Assembly: GCF_003385845.1 (NCBI RefSeq)
Contig: NZ_QRDJ01000006.1
Span: forward strand, 310,001-374,000
Source: Kushneria indalinina DSM 14324
GTDB taxonomy: Bacteria > Pseudomonadota > Gammaproteobacteria > Pseudomonadales > Halomonadaceae
Reading direction: 5' to 3'
Length of the DNA: 64,000 nt
Part shown: positions 18,267-28,497 of the stretch, one piece after another
Layout: every line of letters begins with the position of its first letter
How positions within the stretch are numbered: the stretch's first letter is position 1
Made by a program: the position numbers and the translations under genes
Notes under the pieces: model-generated
The model's input: the letters and a program-made list of their open reading frames with translations, nothing else
Databases searched by the model: none
What the model was told of the DNA's origin: nothing

Positions 18267-20189
18267 ATGAGCATTTTTGATCATGTGCAGCATCGCTTTG
18301 AGCGCACCCTGCAGGAAGAGATGACTCTTCAGGAGTATCTTGAACTCTGTCGCAGGGATCCTACTGCCTACGCCAGCGCTTCCGAGCGCATGCTCAAGGC
18401 CATCGGTGAGCCGGAAGTCATCGATACGGCCAAAAATCCTCGCCTGTCCCGCATTTTCTCCAATAAGCTGATTCGTCGTTATCCTGCCTTTGCCGAATTC
18501 CACGGTATGGAAGAGGCCATCGAGCAGATTGTGGCCTATTTTCGCCATGCCTCGCAGGGTCTTGAAGAGCGCAAGCAGATGCTTTATCTGCTCGGGCCGG
18601 TCGGGGGCGGCAAGTCCTCGATTGCCGAGCGTCTCAAGGCACTGATAGAGCAGATTCCTTTCTATGCCATCAAGGACTCACCGGTACATGAATCCCCGCT
18701 GGGACTTTTCAGCGCCGAGGAAGATGGCGATACGCTGGAAAGTGAATACAGCATCCCCAGGCGCTATATGCGCAGTGTCATGTCCCCCTGGGCGGCCAAG
18801 CGTCTGCGTGAATACGGTGGCGACATTTCCCGGTTCCGGGTCGTCAAGGTGTACCCCTCACGGCTCAATCAGATTGCCATTTCCAAGACCGAGCCGGGAG
18901 ATGAGAACAATCAGGACATCTCCTCGCTGGTCGGCAAGGTGGATATCCGCAAGCTTGAACTCTTTTCCCAGGATGACCCGGACGCCTACAGCTTCTCCGG
19001 TGGCCTCTGTCGCGCCAACCAGGGGCTGATGGAGTTCGTGGAAATGTTCAAGGCGCCCATCAAGGTACTGCACCCGCTGCTGACGGCTACCCAGGAGGGG
19101 AACTACAACCCGACCGAGGGCATGGGTGCGATTCCCTTTGATGGGGTTGTTCTGGCGCACTCCAATGAGAGTGAGTGGCAGCAGTTTCGCAACAATCGCA
19201 ACAACGAGGCCTTCCTGGACCGGGTGTACATCGTCAAGGTGCCTTATTCGCTGCGCGTCTCCGAAGAGATGAAGATCTATGAAAAGCTGCTGCAGCACTC
19301 CTCGCTGTCACACGCCCCCTGCGCGCCGGATACGCTGCGGATGCTGGCGCAGTTTTCAGTGCTTTCAAGGCTCAAGGAGCCGGAAAATTCCAGCATCTAC
19401 TCCAAGATGCGCATCTATGACGGGCAGAATCTGAAGGATACCGACCCCCGCGCCCGCTCGATTCAGGAGTATCGCGACAGTGCCGGTGTGGATGAGGGGA
19501 TGGAAGGGCTTTCGACCCGCTTTGCCTTCAAGATTCTCTCCAGAGTCTTTAATTTCGACTCCAGCGAAGTGGCCGCCAACCCGGTGCACCTGCTGTATGT
19601 GCTGGAGCAGCGCCTTGAGCAGGAGCAGCTGCCGCGTGAAGTCCACGACCGCTATCTGCGCTTTATCAAGGAGTACCTGGCCCCGCGCTATGTCGATTTT
19701 ATCGGCAAGGAGATCCAGACCGCCTATCTGGAGTCCTACTCCGAGTACGGTCAGAACATCTTTGACCGCTACGTGACCTACGCCGACTTCTGGATTCAGG
19801 ATCAGGAGTTTCGTGACCCGGAAACCGGGGAACTGCTCGACCGCCAGGCACTCAATGAAGAGCTTGAAAAGATCGAAAAGCCGGCCGGTATCTCCAATCC
19901 GAAGGACTTTCGTCACGAAGTCGTCAACTTTGTGCTGCGCGCCCGGGCGCAAAATGACGGCCTCAACCCCAGCTGGCAGTCCTATGAAAAGCTCAAGGGC
20001 GTGATCGAACACAAGATGTTTGCCAACACCGAAGAGCTTTTGCCGGTCATCTCGTTTAACGCCAAGGCCTCCAACGACGACCGGAGAAAGCACGAGGACT
20101 TTGTCGATCGCATGGTCGCGCGGGGCTACACCGAAAAGCAGGTGCGCCTGCTCTCGGAGTGGTATCTGCGCGTACGCAAGTCCCAGTAA
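18267..20189 (+). CDS. yeaG: PrkA-family serine protein kinase YeaG
   Basis: YeaG/PrkA is an AAA+-fused protein kinase linked to nitrogen starvation and stationary-phase survival in E. coli, and to sporulation control by PrkA in Bacillus. The 640-residue product matches E. coli YeaG (644). The AAA part has a Walker A GPVGGGKSS at about residues 110-118, and the C-terminal half has the PrkA kinase-like region (NPKDFRHEVVNFVLRAR). A strong RBS (AAGGAGAAG) precedes the ATG. It heads the operon yeaG-yeaH-ycgB, an arrangement common in gammaproteobacteria. Confidence 0.96.
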   Translation: MSIFDHVQHRFERTLQEEMTLQEYLELCRRDPTAYASASERMLKAIGEPEVIDTAKNPRLSRIFSNKLIRRYPAFAEFHGMEEAIEQIVAYFRHASQGLEERKQMLYLLGPVGGGKSSIAERLKALIEQIPFYAIKDSPVHESPLGLFSAEEDGDTLESEYSIPRRYMRSVMSPWAAKRLREYGGDISRFRVVKVYPSRLNQIAISKTEPGDENNQDISSLVGKVDIRKLELFSQDDPDAYSFSGGLCRANQGLMEFVEMFKAPIKVLHPLLTATQEGNYNPTEGMGAIPFDGVVLAHSNESEWQQFRNNRNNEAFLDRVYIVKVPYSLRVSEEMKIYEKLLQHSSLSHAPCAPDTLRMLAQFSVLSRLKEPENSSIYSKMRIYDGQNLKDTDPRARSIQEYRDSAGVDEGMEGLSTRFAFKILSRVFNFDSSEVAANPVHLLYVLEQRLEQEQLPREVHDRYLRFIKEYLAPRYVDFIGKEIQTAYLESYSEYGQNIFDRYVTYADFWIQDQEFRDPETGELLDRQALNEELEKIEKPAGISNPKDFRHEVVNFVLRARAQNDGLNPSWQSYEKLKGVIEHKMFANTEELLPVISFNAKASNDDRRKHEDFVDRMVARGYTEKQVRLLSEWYLRVRKSQ

Positions 20190-20270
20190 GCGGCTGGCGC
20201 CGGTGTTCCGGCGCCCCTTCCCACCCTGACACAGGGCAGCCGGTTTGATCGGTCTGCAGAAGGTGGTGAC

Positions 20271-21569
20271 GTGAGCTATTTCATCGATCGGCGCAGCAAT
20301 GCCCGTCACAAGAGTACGGTCAATCGACAGCGCTTTTTGAAACGCTATCAAAAGCATATCAAGCGCGCCGTGGAGGAGTCGGTCAATCGGCGCTCGATTA
20401 CCGACATGGAGCGCGGCGAGAAGATCAGCATCCCGGGGCGGGACATTTCCGAGCCTGTCTTTCGTCATGGGCAGGGCGGGCGGCGCACCGTGGTCAGCCC
20501 CGGCAATCGCGAGTTCACCGAGGGCGATCGTCTGCGCCGTCCCCACGGGGGAGGCGGGGGTGGTGGCAGTGGTGAAGGGTCTGCCTCCAATCAGGGCGAA
20601 GGCTTGGACGAGTTTGCCTTTACGCTGTCCCGGGATGAGTTTTTAAGCTTTATCTTCGACGGGCTGGAGCTGCCGCATCTGGAGCGCAAGCAGCTGGCCG
20701 ACATGGAAGAGCGTCGGCCTGTGCGTGCGGGGCTCTCCCGTCAGGGGGTGCCCGCCCGCATGAACATCGTGCGCTCGATGCGTGAAGCCCAGGCGCGTCG
20801 CATTGCCATGCGTGCGCCCATCAGACGCGCCCTGCTGGAAGCGCAGAAGGCTCTGGAAGAGGAAGAGCGCAAGGATCCGGTGCTGCGCCACCCCGGCCGG
20901 GTGCGTGAGCTCAGAGACGAGATCGAGCGACTGGAAAGGCGCCTGGAGGCCGTGCCCTTCATCGATACCTACGATCTGAGATATAACCATCTGACCGACC
21001 AGCCCCAGCCCTCCAACAAGGCAGTCATGTTCTGTGTGATGGATGTCTCGGGCTCCATGACCCAGAACCACAAGGACATCGCCAAGCGCTTCTTTTTGCT
21101 GTTGTATCTCTTCCTCGAGCGCGATTACGAACGGGTCGAGCTGGTGTTCGTCCGCCACCACACCTCGGCGCGGGAAGTCGATGAAGAGGCCTTTTTCTAT
21201 TCGCGGGAAACGGGCGGCACCATCGTCTCCAGTGCGCTGCATCTGCTTGATGAGATTATCGAGGCACGCTATCCGCCGGCGCAGTGGAATCTCTATGTGG
21301 CCCAGGCAAGCGACGGGGACAACTGGGATGACGATTCCGTGCAGTGCCGTCAGATCCTGTCGGACTCGCTGATGCCCAGGCTTCAGTATTACGCCTATGT
21401 CGAAATTACCCCGCATGCCCACCAGGCGCTCTGGGAGGAATACAGGCGCGTACAGGATCGCTATCCTGAACGTTTTGCCATGCGCCAGATCGTTCAGGCC
21501 GGCGACATCTACCCGGTGTTTCGCGAACTGTTCAAAAGCCGCCAGAGCGGTCAGGAGGCGCACGCATGA
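20271..21569 (+). CDS. yeaH: YeaH family protein (UPF0229, VWA-like)
   Basis: YeaH is a conserved partner of YeaG with unknown biochemistry. The 432-residue product (E. coli 427) starts with GTG at 20271 and the family N-terminus [20 protein letters not shown]. It has a Gly-rich linker around residues 90-105, a coiled-coil stretch near 195-225, and a von Willebrand A-like metal site DVSGSM near residue 258. It overlaps ycgB by four bases (ATGA), which shows translational coupling. In E. coli, yeaGH is RpoS- and NtrC-dependent; I could not identify the matching promoter here. Confidence 0.94.
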   Translation: MSYFIDRRSNARHKSTVNRQRFLKRYQKHIKRAVEESVNRRSITDMERGEKISIPGRDISEPVFRHGQGGRRTVVSPGNREFTEGDRLRRPHGGGGGGGSGEGSASNQGEGLDEFAFTLSRDEFLSFIFDGLELPHLERKQLADMEERRPVRAGLSRQGVPARMNIVRSMREAQARRIAMRAPIRRALLEAQKALEEEERKDPVLRHPGRVRELRDEIERLERRLEAVPFIDTYDLRYNHLTDQPQPSNKAVMFCVMDVSGSMTQNHKDIAKRFFLLLYLFLERDYERVELVFVRHHTSAREVDEEAFFYSRETGGTIVSSALHLLDEIIEARYPPAQWNLYVAQASDGDNWDDDSVQCRQILSDSLMPRLQYYAYVEITPHAHQALWEEYRRVQDRYPERFAMRQIVQAGDIYPVFRELFKSRQSGQEAHA

Positions 21570-23125
21570 GCACTTCCTACAGGCCGACGCATGATGAAGA
21601 TTTTCTGGGGCAGGGGTCGGACTGGTCCTTTGATGATCTGGAACGCTACGAGCGAGAGATTGCTCGCATCGCCGGGGAGTATCGCCTGGATACCTATCCC
21701 AATCAGATCGAAATCATCACCTCCGAGCAGATGATGGATGCCTACTCCAGCATCGGCATGCCGGTCGGGTACAGCCACTGGTCTTTCGGCAAACAGTTTC
21801 TGTCCGTTGAGCAGGCCTACCGGCGCGGGCAGATGGGGCTGGCCTACGAGCTGGTGATCAACTCCGACCCCTGCATCGCCTATCTGATGGAAGAAAATAC
21901 CCTGATGATGCAGATTCTGGTCATGGCGCACGCCTGCCATGGCCACAATTCATTCTTCAAGGGCAACTATCTCTTCCGTGCCTGGACCGATGCCTCCGCC
22001 ATCGTCGATTACCTGGTGTTTGCCCGGCGCTATGTCAGCGAGTGCGAAGAGCGCCATGGCGTCGAGGCCGTCGAACAGCTGCTGGATGCCTGTCATGCGC
22101 TGCAGAACCAGGGCGTGGATCGCTACAAGCGGCCGTCTGCAATTTCGGCTGAAGAGGAGGCGCGTCGCCAGCAGGAACGGGAAGGCTATCTGCAGCAGCA
22201 GATCAATACGCTCTGGAGCACCATCCCGCAGCTGCGCGCCGCCGATGCCGATCAGGGCACGGACGACGGTTCGGGCGGGCATCAGCGTCCGCGCTACCCT
22301 TCGGAGCCGCAGGAGAACCTGCTCTACTTCATCGAAAAGAACGCGCCGCTGCTGGAGCCCTGGCAGCGCGAGATCGTGCGCATCGTGCGAAAGCTCGCGC
22401 AGTATTTCTATCCGCAGCGCCAGACGCAGGTCATGAACGAAGGATGGGCCACCTTCTGGCACTACAACATCATGCATCGTCTTTACGATGAGAAGTGCAT
22501 CAATGAAGGCGTGATGCTGGAATTTCTTCAATCGCACACCGCCGTAGTGGCGCAGCCGGGTTTTGACAGCCCCTGGTATAACGGCATCAACCCTTACGCG
22601 CTAGGGTTTGCCATGTTCAGCGATATACAGCGCATCTGCACCGCGCCGACTGAGGAGGACCGGGCGTGGTTTCCGGAGATGGCCGGCAGCGACTGGCTCG
22701 AGACGGTCCATTTTGCGATGCACAACTTCAAGGACGAGTCTTTCATTCAGCAGTTTCTGTCGCCGAAAGTGATGCGCGACATGAAGCTTTTTGCGCTGCT
22801 CGATGACGACCAGGACGACCAGGACGACATGGTCGAAATTTCGGCCATCCATGATGATCGCGGCTACAAGCGAGTTCGAGAGGCGCTGTCACTACAGTAT
22901 TCCCTTGGGCATCGGGAGCCGGATATCCAGGTCTGGGCCGCCAGGATTCACGGCGACCGCTCGCTGGTACTGCGACATGAACGAACACAGCGGCGACCGC
23001 TGGACGATTCGTTGTCACCGGTCATGCACCATTTACACCAGCTATGGGGATTTCCCGTCGTGCTGGAAGTGGTCGAGGGTGGCGAAATCGTGGATACCCA
23101 TCGCTGGCCGCAGGTTTCCGAATAG
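21566..23125 (+). CDS. ycgB: SpoVR family protein (YcgB)
   Basis: The SpoVR/YcgB protein (519 residues; E. coli 510) has no assigned activity; the Bacillus homologue is needed for spore cortex formation. The family elements are clear: [25 protein letters not shown] and [17 protein letters not shown]. It also has an acidic Asp-rich insert ([10 protein letters not shown]) near residue 412. It is translationally coupled to yeaH. The three-gene set kinase-VWA-SpoVR suggests one stress-response module, with YcgB as a possible target; this is inference. A good terminator follows at 23158. Confidence 0.95.
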   Translation: MSTSYRPTHDEDFLGQGSDWSFDDLERYEREIARIAGEYRLDTYPNQIEIITSEQMMDAYSSIGMPVGYSHWSFGKQFLSVEQAYRRGQMGLAYELVINSDPCIAYLMEENTLMMQILVMAHACHGHNSFFKGNYLFRAWTDASAIVDYLVFARRYVSECEERHGVEAVEQLLDACHALQNQGVDRYKRPSAISAEEEARRQQEREGYLQQQINTLWSTIPQLRAADADQGTDDGSGGHQRPRYPSEPQENLLYFIEKNAPLLEPWQREIVRIVRKLAQYFYPQRQTQVMNEGWATFWHYNIMHRLYDEKCINEGVMLEFLQSHTAVVAQPGFDSPWYNGINPYALGFAMFSDIQRICTAPTEEDRAWFPEMAGSDWLETVHFAMHNFKDESFIQQFLSPKVMRDMKLFALLDDDQDDQDDMVEISAIHDDRGYKRVREALSLQYSLGHREPDIQVWAARIHGDRSLVLRHERTQRRPLDDSLSPVMHHLHQLWGFPVVLEVVEGGEIVDTHRWPQVSE

Positions 23126-23157
23126 CCGGACACCGCGACAAATGCCGCGTTATGCGC

Positions 23158-23182
23158 AACGGGCCTTGTGGCCCGTTTTTTT
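23158..23182 (+). terminator. Terminator of the yeaG-yeaH-ycgB operon
   Basis: An 8-bp stem (23158-23165 with 23170-23177) and a TTGT loop are followed by a T-run. Confidence 0.9.
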
Positions 23183-23289
23183 GTGCCATATCAGCAGCCT
23201 TTCATTGACTGAGGTATACTCGCCGCCGCCTGAAAGGGCAGCTTTCGAGAATGCAGTGGTTTTTGAAAATAAAGTGTCAGGGGATGGAT

Positions 23290-24150
23290 ATGGCGCGGCG
23301 ACGCCCAGGGCTTTTAAAGCGTTTCAGGCGCATGAGTGGTGCCGGCCTCATGGCCACGGCGGTGATCTATGGGCTCTGGTATTACCAGGAGCGCACGTAC
23401 TGGGAGCAGATGAGCTGGATGGGGACACCCCAGGCACAAACCTGGTACGACTGGAAAACGCTCAATCGTACGCTGCGCAACGATGGTTTCCTGACGGGCT
23501 GGTCGGATCTGCGAGCCAACCCGCTCTGGACCGTTTACCGCCTGGATCGGGTGGGTCATCCTGCCATCGGGGCGCGCCCGGGACATTTCAGCGATGACTG
23601 GCGCACGCTCTGGCCGGTGAGCACTGATGACTATACCGGCAGTGGCTATGATCGCGGTCATCAGGCGCCCAATTACGCGATTGCTGCCGTCCATGGTCGC
23701 CAGGCACAGCTTGATACCTTTCAGATGAGCAATATCTCGCCGCAAAAGCCTGATCTCAACCGGCGCGTATGGCAGCGACTCGAAGAGGTGATCATCGATC
23801 ATTTTGCGGCGCGCTTTGGCACCATCTGGGTGACCACCGGCCCCATCTTTGATGACGACATCAGACGCATGTCGTCGTTGATCGAAATCCCGGATGCCTT
23901 TTACAAGATCATTGTGGCACCGGGTGATGCCGGCACACCGCTCAGAATGATCGCCTTTATCGTGCCACAGGATGTCCATGGCGATGAGCCGCTCGATCGT
24001 TTTCTGGCCAGCGTCAATGAGATCGAGGCGCGCACGGGCTTCAACTTCTTTAGTGAGTTGCCTGATGATATTGCCGATCAGCTGGAATCAGGAGTTGATA
24101 CGCGGGGCTGGGAGCTTGAAAGCGTGGCGCGACAGCCTGCTCGCTTTTAA
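23290..24150 (+). CDS. DNA/RNA non-specific endonuclease, membrane-anchored
   Basis: This is a NUC1/NucA-type sugar-nonspecific nuclease. From the chosen start the protein has 286 residues. It begins with a basic stretch (MARRRPGLLKRFRR) and one hydrophobic helix (GLMATAVIYGLWYY), which looks like a signal anchor, so the enzyme probably faces the periplasm. The catalytic motif DRGH is at residues 121-124 (GYDRGHQAPNY), with the metal-binding Asn-containing helix following (MSNISPQKPDLNRRVW), as in the family. The ATG at 23290 has an AGGGG site at the right distance; ATGs at 23251 and 23284 are in frame but less well placed. It stands alone, and its role could be nutrient scavenging or defence. 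Confidence 0.9.
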   Translation: MARRRPGLLKRFRRMSGAGLMATAVIYGLWYYQERTYWEQMSWMGTPQAQTWYDWKTLNRTLRNDGFLTGWSDLRANPLWTVYRLDRVGHPAIGARPGHFSDDWRTLWPVSTDDYTGSGYDRGHQAPNYAIAAVHGRQAQLDTFQMSNISPQKPDLNRRVWQRLEEVIIDHFAARFGTIWVTTGPIFDDDIRRMSSLIEIPDAFYKIIVAPGDAGTPLRMIAFIVPQDVHGDEPLDRFLASVNEIEARTGFNFFSELPDDIADQLESGVDTRGWELESVARQPARF

Positions 24151-24336
24151 ATAACGATCTGTCATGGTGCCGGCGCAGGACGGTGTCATGGTAGTATCAA
24201 GGATTATAAAAGCGCTGAAAACATCAGGGGCGCCGCGAAATCTGCGAATGACCAGGGCGGCACAGCAGGGAACAGCGATCGATGAGGATCGTTGGAAAAA
24301 GCCAATAAGGATGAGGAAGAAAGCAGGGGAGATAAA

Positions 24337-24423
24337 TGGTGCCCGGGAAAGGACTTGAACCTTCACGACCATACGGTCACTAGCACCTGAAGCTAGCGCG
24401 TCTACCAATTCCGCCACCCGGGC
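24337..24423 (-). tRNA. tRNA-Leu (CAG)
   Basis: The 87-base class II tRNA has a long variable arm, acceptor GCCCGGG/CCCGGGC, anticodon loop TTCAGGT (CAG) and an encoded CCA. It differs from the two upstream copies by a few bases in the acceptor and T-arm. Confidence 0.97.
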
Positions 24424-24470
24424 AGGGTGTCAGCAGCCATGGGCTGTGATGAAAGCGATGTCCGATCAAC

Positions 24471-24557
24471 TGGTGCCCGGAAGAGGACTTGAACCTCCAC
24501 GACCATACGGTCACTAGCACCTGAAGCTAGCGCGTCTACCAATTCCGCCATCCGGGC
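24471..24557 (-). tRNA. tRNA-Leu (CAG), second copy
   Basis: An 87-base class II tRNA with anticodon CAG and an encoded CCA. The acceptor is GCCCGGA/TCCGGGC, as in the copy at 24644. Confidence 0.97.
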
Positions 24558-24643
24558 GTTGATCATCCAATATTGTAACTACCTGAATTCGAAAGGCCAA
24601 CAGCCTGTTCTTTTCCACCATCTCGACAATCATCATGTTGAGA

Positions 24644-24730
24644 TGGTGCCCGGAAGAGGACTTGAACCTCCACGACCATACGGTCACTAGCACCTGAAGC
24701 TAGCGCGTCTACCAATTCCGCCATCCGGGC
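24644..24730 (-). tRNA. tRNA-Leu (CAG), third copy (promoter-proximal)
   Basis: An 87-base class II tRNA with anticodon CAG and an encoded CCA. On the minus strand it is the first gene of the three-gene array. Confidence 0.97.
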
Positions 24731-24742
24731 AGGTGGGCCGAA

Positions 24743-24770
24743 ATAATACGCAATTTTTTGAGTGATGCAA
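24743..24770 (-). promoter_or_regulatory. Promoter of the tRNA-Leu array
   Basis: On the minus strand TTGCAT (24770-24765) and TATTAT (24748-24743) are spaced by 16 bases, and the first tRNA-Leu begins 12 bases further on. Confidence 0.6.
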
Positions 24771-24834
24771 GAGGGGATGAGAGGCAAAGGGCAATTTTTT
24801 ACACCCTGCAACGTTTTCAGGTTAATAAAGGGTT

Positions 24835-24863
24835 TTGGGTCGTCCTGTAGGGACCGCTATAAT
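24835..24863 (+). promoter_or_regulatory. Candidate promoter of rnr-rlmB
   Basis: TTGGGT (24835-24840) and a perfect TATAAT (24858-24863) are spaced by 17 bases. The rnr ATG lies about 94 bases downstream. It faces away from the tRNA-Leu array. Confidence 0.65.
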
Positions 24864-24956
24864 CCAGATCATGAAGAAAAGACATCACATCATCCCGCGC
24901 CCGCTGCTCGCCATCTTGCCCGGTATCACAAGACAACCATTTCAGGGAAGCAATCT

Positions 24957-27587
24957 ATGAGTCAATGGACGCCCGCCGACGATCCGCAGGCGGAACGTGA
25001 GGCCAGTCAATATGACAACCCGGTCCCCAGTCGTGAATACCTGCTGCAGATTCTGACCGAGCACGGCAAGCCCATCACCCATGAAGAAGTCAGCCAGCGG
25101 CTGGGCATCGAGGATGAGGATCGCCTGGAGGCTGTCCGCCGACGCCTGTCTGCCATGGAGCGTGACGGGCAGATTCTGCGCCACAAAAGCGGCGCTTTCG
25201 AAATCATTGATCCTGACCTGCTGCTGGATGGCCGCGTCGTAGGCCACCGCGACGGCATCGGCTTTTTTGTGCGCGATGACAAGCAAAAGCCGGATCTGGT
25301 CATTCCGCCTCGCCAGATGCGGCGCCTTTTTGACGGCGACCGGGTGCGGGTGCGTGTCAGCGGCAAGGACCGACGTGGCAGGGAAGAGGCCAGCGTCAAC
25401 GAGATTTTGGAGCGCAACACGCCAAGTCTGATCGGGCTGTATCGCAAGCGTGGCAGCGACCTTGCCGTGGTGGTCCCCGAAAACAGCCGTATCGCCCATG
25501 AAGTCATCATCGAGGAAGGCTCGGCCAAGGGTGCCGAAGATGGCCAGGTGGTCGAAGTGCGCATTACCACGCAGCCCGGTCTGCGCCAGCAGCCCATTGG
25601 CGAAGTGACCGAAGTGCTGGGCGAGCGCATGGACCCCGGCATGGAAATCGATATCGCCATTCGCGAACACGATATCCCCGCCCAGTTTCCCTCCGAGGTG
25701 CTGGATCAGATTCGCGACATGAGCGAGGAGGTACGCGATGACGACAAGCGTCATCGCGTTGACCTGCGTGACTGGCCACTGGTCACCATCGACGGTGAAG
25801 ACGCCAAGGACTTTGACGACGCCGTTTATGCCTGGAAGACCAAATCCGGCGGCTGGAAGCTGATCGTTGCCATCGCCGACGTCTCGCATTATGTCGAGGT
25901 CGATTCACCGCTGGATCATGAGGCCTGGCAGCGCGGCAATTCGGTCTATTTTCCCGGGCAGGTCGTGCCCATGCTGCCGGAGCTTTTGTCCAACGGGCTG
26001 TGCTCGATCAACCCGGATGTCGACAGGCTCTGCATGGTCTGCGAGATGAATATTTCGCAGCGCGGCGAGATCAGCCGTTACAAGTTCTATGAAGGCGTGA
26101 TGCGCTCGCATGCACGGCTGACCTACAACAAGGTCGGCACCATGCTGGAAGATGCCGACAGCGAGGAAGGCCAGGCACTGCGAGGCGAGTACGCGCACGT
26201 GATCAAGCCGCTGGAGGCGCTGCATGGGCTTTACAGGACACTGCGTGAAGCGCGGACCGTCCGCGGGGCCATCGACTTTGAGACGACAGAGACGCAGATC
26301 GTTTTCAACGAGCAGCGCAAGATCGATCGTATCGTGCCGCGTACTCGCAACGATGCCCACAAGCTGATCGAGGAGTGCATGCTGGCCGCCAACGTGGCGA
26401 CCGCGCGCTTTCTGGAAAAGCACAAGTTGCCGGCACTCTATCGCGTTCACGCCTCACCCTCGGACGAAAAGCTGGCCACGCTGCGCGCCTTCCTCGGCGA
26501 GCTGGGCCTGACGCTGGGCGCCAGTGGCGAAAAGGGCAAGTCCACCCCGCAGGATTTCCAGAATCTGCGTGAGGTCATCAATGGCCGCCCGGACGCCGAT
26601 ATCATTCAGACGGTGATGCTGCGCAGCATGAATCAGGCCGTCTACTCGCCGCAAAATGACGGTCACTTCGGGCTGGCCTACGCCGCCTACGCTCACTTTA
26701 CGTCGCCGATTCGACGCTATCCCGATCTGCTGGTGCATCGCGCCATCCGCTCGGTGATTCGCAGTCAGCGTGATTCGACCCACGTAGAGCGTGTGGAAGG
26801 GGCGGCCGACAATGAGCCGCAGCGCTGGTGCCCGTACAGCTTCGAGCAGATGGTGACCATGGGCGAGCATTGCTCGATGACCGAGCGGCGCGCCGATGAA
26901 GCCACGCGCGATGTCGAGGACTGGCTCAAGTGCGAATTCATGGCCGACAAGGTGGGGGATGTTTTCGAGGGCGCCATCGCCTCGGTAACCCAGTTTGGCC
27001 TGTTTGTGCGACTCAACGAGCACTTCGTCGAGGGGCTGGTGCATATCACCAACCTGCCTTCCGACTACTACCAGTTCGAAGCCGAGCGGCATCAACTCAA
27101 GGGCGATCGTACCGGCGTGACCTATCGCCTGGGCGATGGTGTCACTGTTCAGGTGGCACGCGTTGACCTTGATGATCGCAAGATTGATTTCATGCTGACC
27201 GATGCCAAACCCCAGTCGCGGCGTCGCATAAGAAAGCCGGGTAGTGACGCAGCCACCGGTGACAGTGAAGCACCTGCCGAAGCAGAAGCGCCGAGCAAAA
27301 AGCGTCGCAAGTCCCGTCCGGGCAAGAAGGAGCGTCTGCGTCGTCGTGAAGAAAAAGGGGCTGAAAGCGGCGCGACAAAGGCAACCGATACCTTAAGGGC
27401 TGAAGAAGACGCGGCGGCGCGCAAGCCTCGCAAGCGCAGCGACAAGTCAGCCAGCGCCGAAGGCGGCAAGTCCGACAAGCGCAAGAGTGGCGCCGCCAAA
27501 GGCAAGGGCAGCGCCGAAAAGGGCAAAAGCAAAAACGGTGGCGAGAAGGGCAAGCGTGATGCTGAAAAGGGTCGCCAGAAGTCATGA
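24957..27587 (+). CDS. rnr: Ribonuclease R
   Basis: RNase R is the processive 3'-5' exoribonuclease that degrades structured RNA and takes part in rRNA and tmRNA quality control. From the ATG at 24957 (GGAAG site) the protein has 876 residues; the frame extends upstream to 24762 but without family similarity. The order is an N-terminal helix-turn-helix (SREYLLQILTEHGKPI), cold-shock domains, the RNB catalytic centre with DGEDAKDFDDAV near residue 278, an S1 domain from about 667, and a Lys/Arg/Ala/Ser-rich tail of about 120 residues (from about 755). That tail is longer than in E. coli (813 residues in total). It overlaps rlmB by four bases, the conserved gammaproteobacterial pair. Confidence 0.97.
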   Translation: MSQWTPADDPQAEREASQYDNPVPSREYLLQILTEHGKPITHEEVSQRLGIEDEDRLEAVRRRLSAMERDGQILRHKSGAFEIIDPDLLLDGRVVGHRDGIGFFVRDDKQKPDLVIPPRQMRRLFDGDRVRVRVSGKDRRGREEASVNEILERNTPSLIGLYRKRGSDLAVVVPENSRIAHEVIIEEGSAKGAEDGQVVEVRITTQPGLRQQPIGEVTEVLGERMDPGMEIDIAIREHDIPAQFPSEVLDQIRDMSEEVRDDDKRHRVDLRDWPLVTIDGEDAKDFDDAVYAWKTKSGGWKLIVAIADVSHYVEVDSPLDHEAWQRGNSVYFPGQVVPMLPELLSNGLCSINPDVDRLCMVCEMNISQRGEISRYKFYEGVMRSHARLTYNKVGTMLEDADSEEGQALRGEYAHVIKPLEALHGLYRTLREARTVRGAIDFETTETQIVFNEQRKIDRIVPRTRNDAHKLIEECMLAANVATARFLEKHKLPALYRVHASPSDEKLATLRAFLGELGLTLGASGEKGKSTPQDFQNLREVINGRPDADIIQTVMLRSMNQAVYSPQNDGHFGLAYAAYAHFTSPIRRYPDLLVHRAIRSVIRSQRDSTHVERVEGAADNEPQRWCPYSFEQMVTMGEHCSMTERRADEATRDVEDWLKCEFMADKVGDVFEGAIASVTQFGLFVRLNEHFVEGLVHITNLPSDYYQFEAERHQLKGDRTGVTYRLGDGVTVQVARVDLDDRKIDFMLTDAKPQSRRRIRKPGSDAATGDSEAPAEAEAPSKKRRKSRPGKKERLRRREEKGAESGATKATDTLRAEEDAAARKPRKRSDKSASAEGGKSDKRKSGAAKGKGSAEKGKSKNGGEKGKRDAEKGRQKS

Positions 27588-28447
27588 AGGACGATCATCA
27601 GCGCGGCGGCAAACAGGGCGCCAGCAAATCCCGGGATTCCCGACGACACGGTGAGTCGGGTCGCGGCAAGCGCCGAGGCGTTTCGGGTGCGAAGGCTGCA
27701 ACCCCTCGCGGTCTGGATGCCGTTCATGGCGTCCACGCCGTTGAAACCTTGCTGGCACGCCAGCAGGCGCCGACAGAGCTCTGGATACAGGAAGGCCAGG
27801 CAGAAAAGCGTCTGGCCGATATTCAGCAGCAGGCAACTGAGCTGGGCGCGCGCCTTGTGCTTCAGCCCCGCGAGGTGCTTGATCAGGTTGCCGAAGGCGC
27901 GCATCAGGGCGTTATCGCCTTTTGTGAGCCGTTGGTGGCCGACAATGAAGCCTCCCTTTTCTGGCAGCTCGAGGCCCGAACCGATCAGGCGCCGCTGCTG
28001 CTGGTGCTCGACGGGGTGACCGATGTGCACAATTTTGGCGCCTGTCTGCGCTCGGCCGATGCGGCCGGCGTGATCGGCGTCATGGTCGCCAGGGACCGCT
28101 CGGCGCCGCTCAACGCCACGGTGCGCAAAATCTCCTGCGGCGGTGCGGAAAGCGTACCGGTCTATCAGGTCACCAACCTGGCAAGGGCTCTGGCAAAGCT
28201 CAAGGACGTCGGCATGCAGGTGCTGGGCGCCGCGGGGGAGGCCGAGGCCTTCGTTCACGATGTCGATATGCGTGGGCCTACCGCGCTGGTCATGGGCGCC
28301 GAAGGCAAGGGGCTGCGGCGTCTGACGCGTGAGCACTGTGATCAGCTGGTCAAGCTGCCCATGGCCGGCCAGGTGTCGAGTCTCAATGTGTCGGTGGCCA
28401 CCGGCATCTGTCTGTTTGAAGCGGTGCGTCAGCGACGCATGACCTGA
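27584..28447 (+). CDS. rlmB: 23S rRNA (guanosine(2251)-2'-O)-methyltransferase RlmB
   Basis: RlmB is a SPOUT-class methyltransferase acting on G2251 in the peptidyl-transferase P-loop of 23S rRNA. Of 287 residues, the first 35 or so are a basic, disordered extension. The substrate-binding domain (GLDAVHGVHAVETLL) and then the trefoil-knot motifs follow: LDGVTDVHNFGACLRSADA, VMGAEGKGLRRL and SSLNVSVATGICLFE. It is translationally coupled to rnr. The extension makes it longer than E. coli RlmB (243 residues). Confidence 0.96.
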   Translation: MKDDHQRGGKQGASKSRDSRRHGESGRGKRRGVSGAKAATPRGLDAVHGVHAVETLLARQQAPTELWIQEGQAEKRLADIQQQATELGARLVLQPREVLDQVAEGAHQGVIAFCEPLVADNEASLFWQLEARTDQAPLLLVLDGVTDVHNFGACLRSADAAGVIGVMVARDRSAPLNATVRKISCGGAESVPVYQVTNLARALAKLKDVGMQVLGAAGEAEAFVHDVDMRGPTALVMGAEGKGLRRLTREHCDQLVKLPMAGQVSSLNVSVATGICLFEAVRQRRMT

Positions 28448-28456
28448 TCCTTTTGC

Positions 28457-28485
28457 TTGCAAGCGGCGGGCCATCTCCCTACAAT
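28457..28485 (+). promoter_or_regulatory. Candidate promoter of rpsF-rpsR-DUF2232-rplI
   Basis: TTGCAA (28457-28462) and TACAAT (28480-28485) are separated by 17 bases, starting ten bases after the rlmB stop. Transcription would begin near 28492, just before the palindrome at 28498. Confidence 0.6.
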
Positions 28486-28497
28486 TGTGCGGTTTCG

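Noticed and set aside
20643-21563. 306-codon minus-strand frame opposite yeaH
   Set aside because: Shadow frame in GC-rich DNA; yeaH on the plus strand has a convincing family match.
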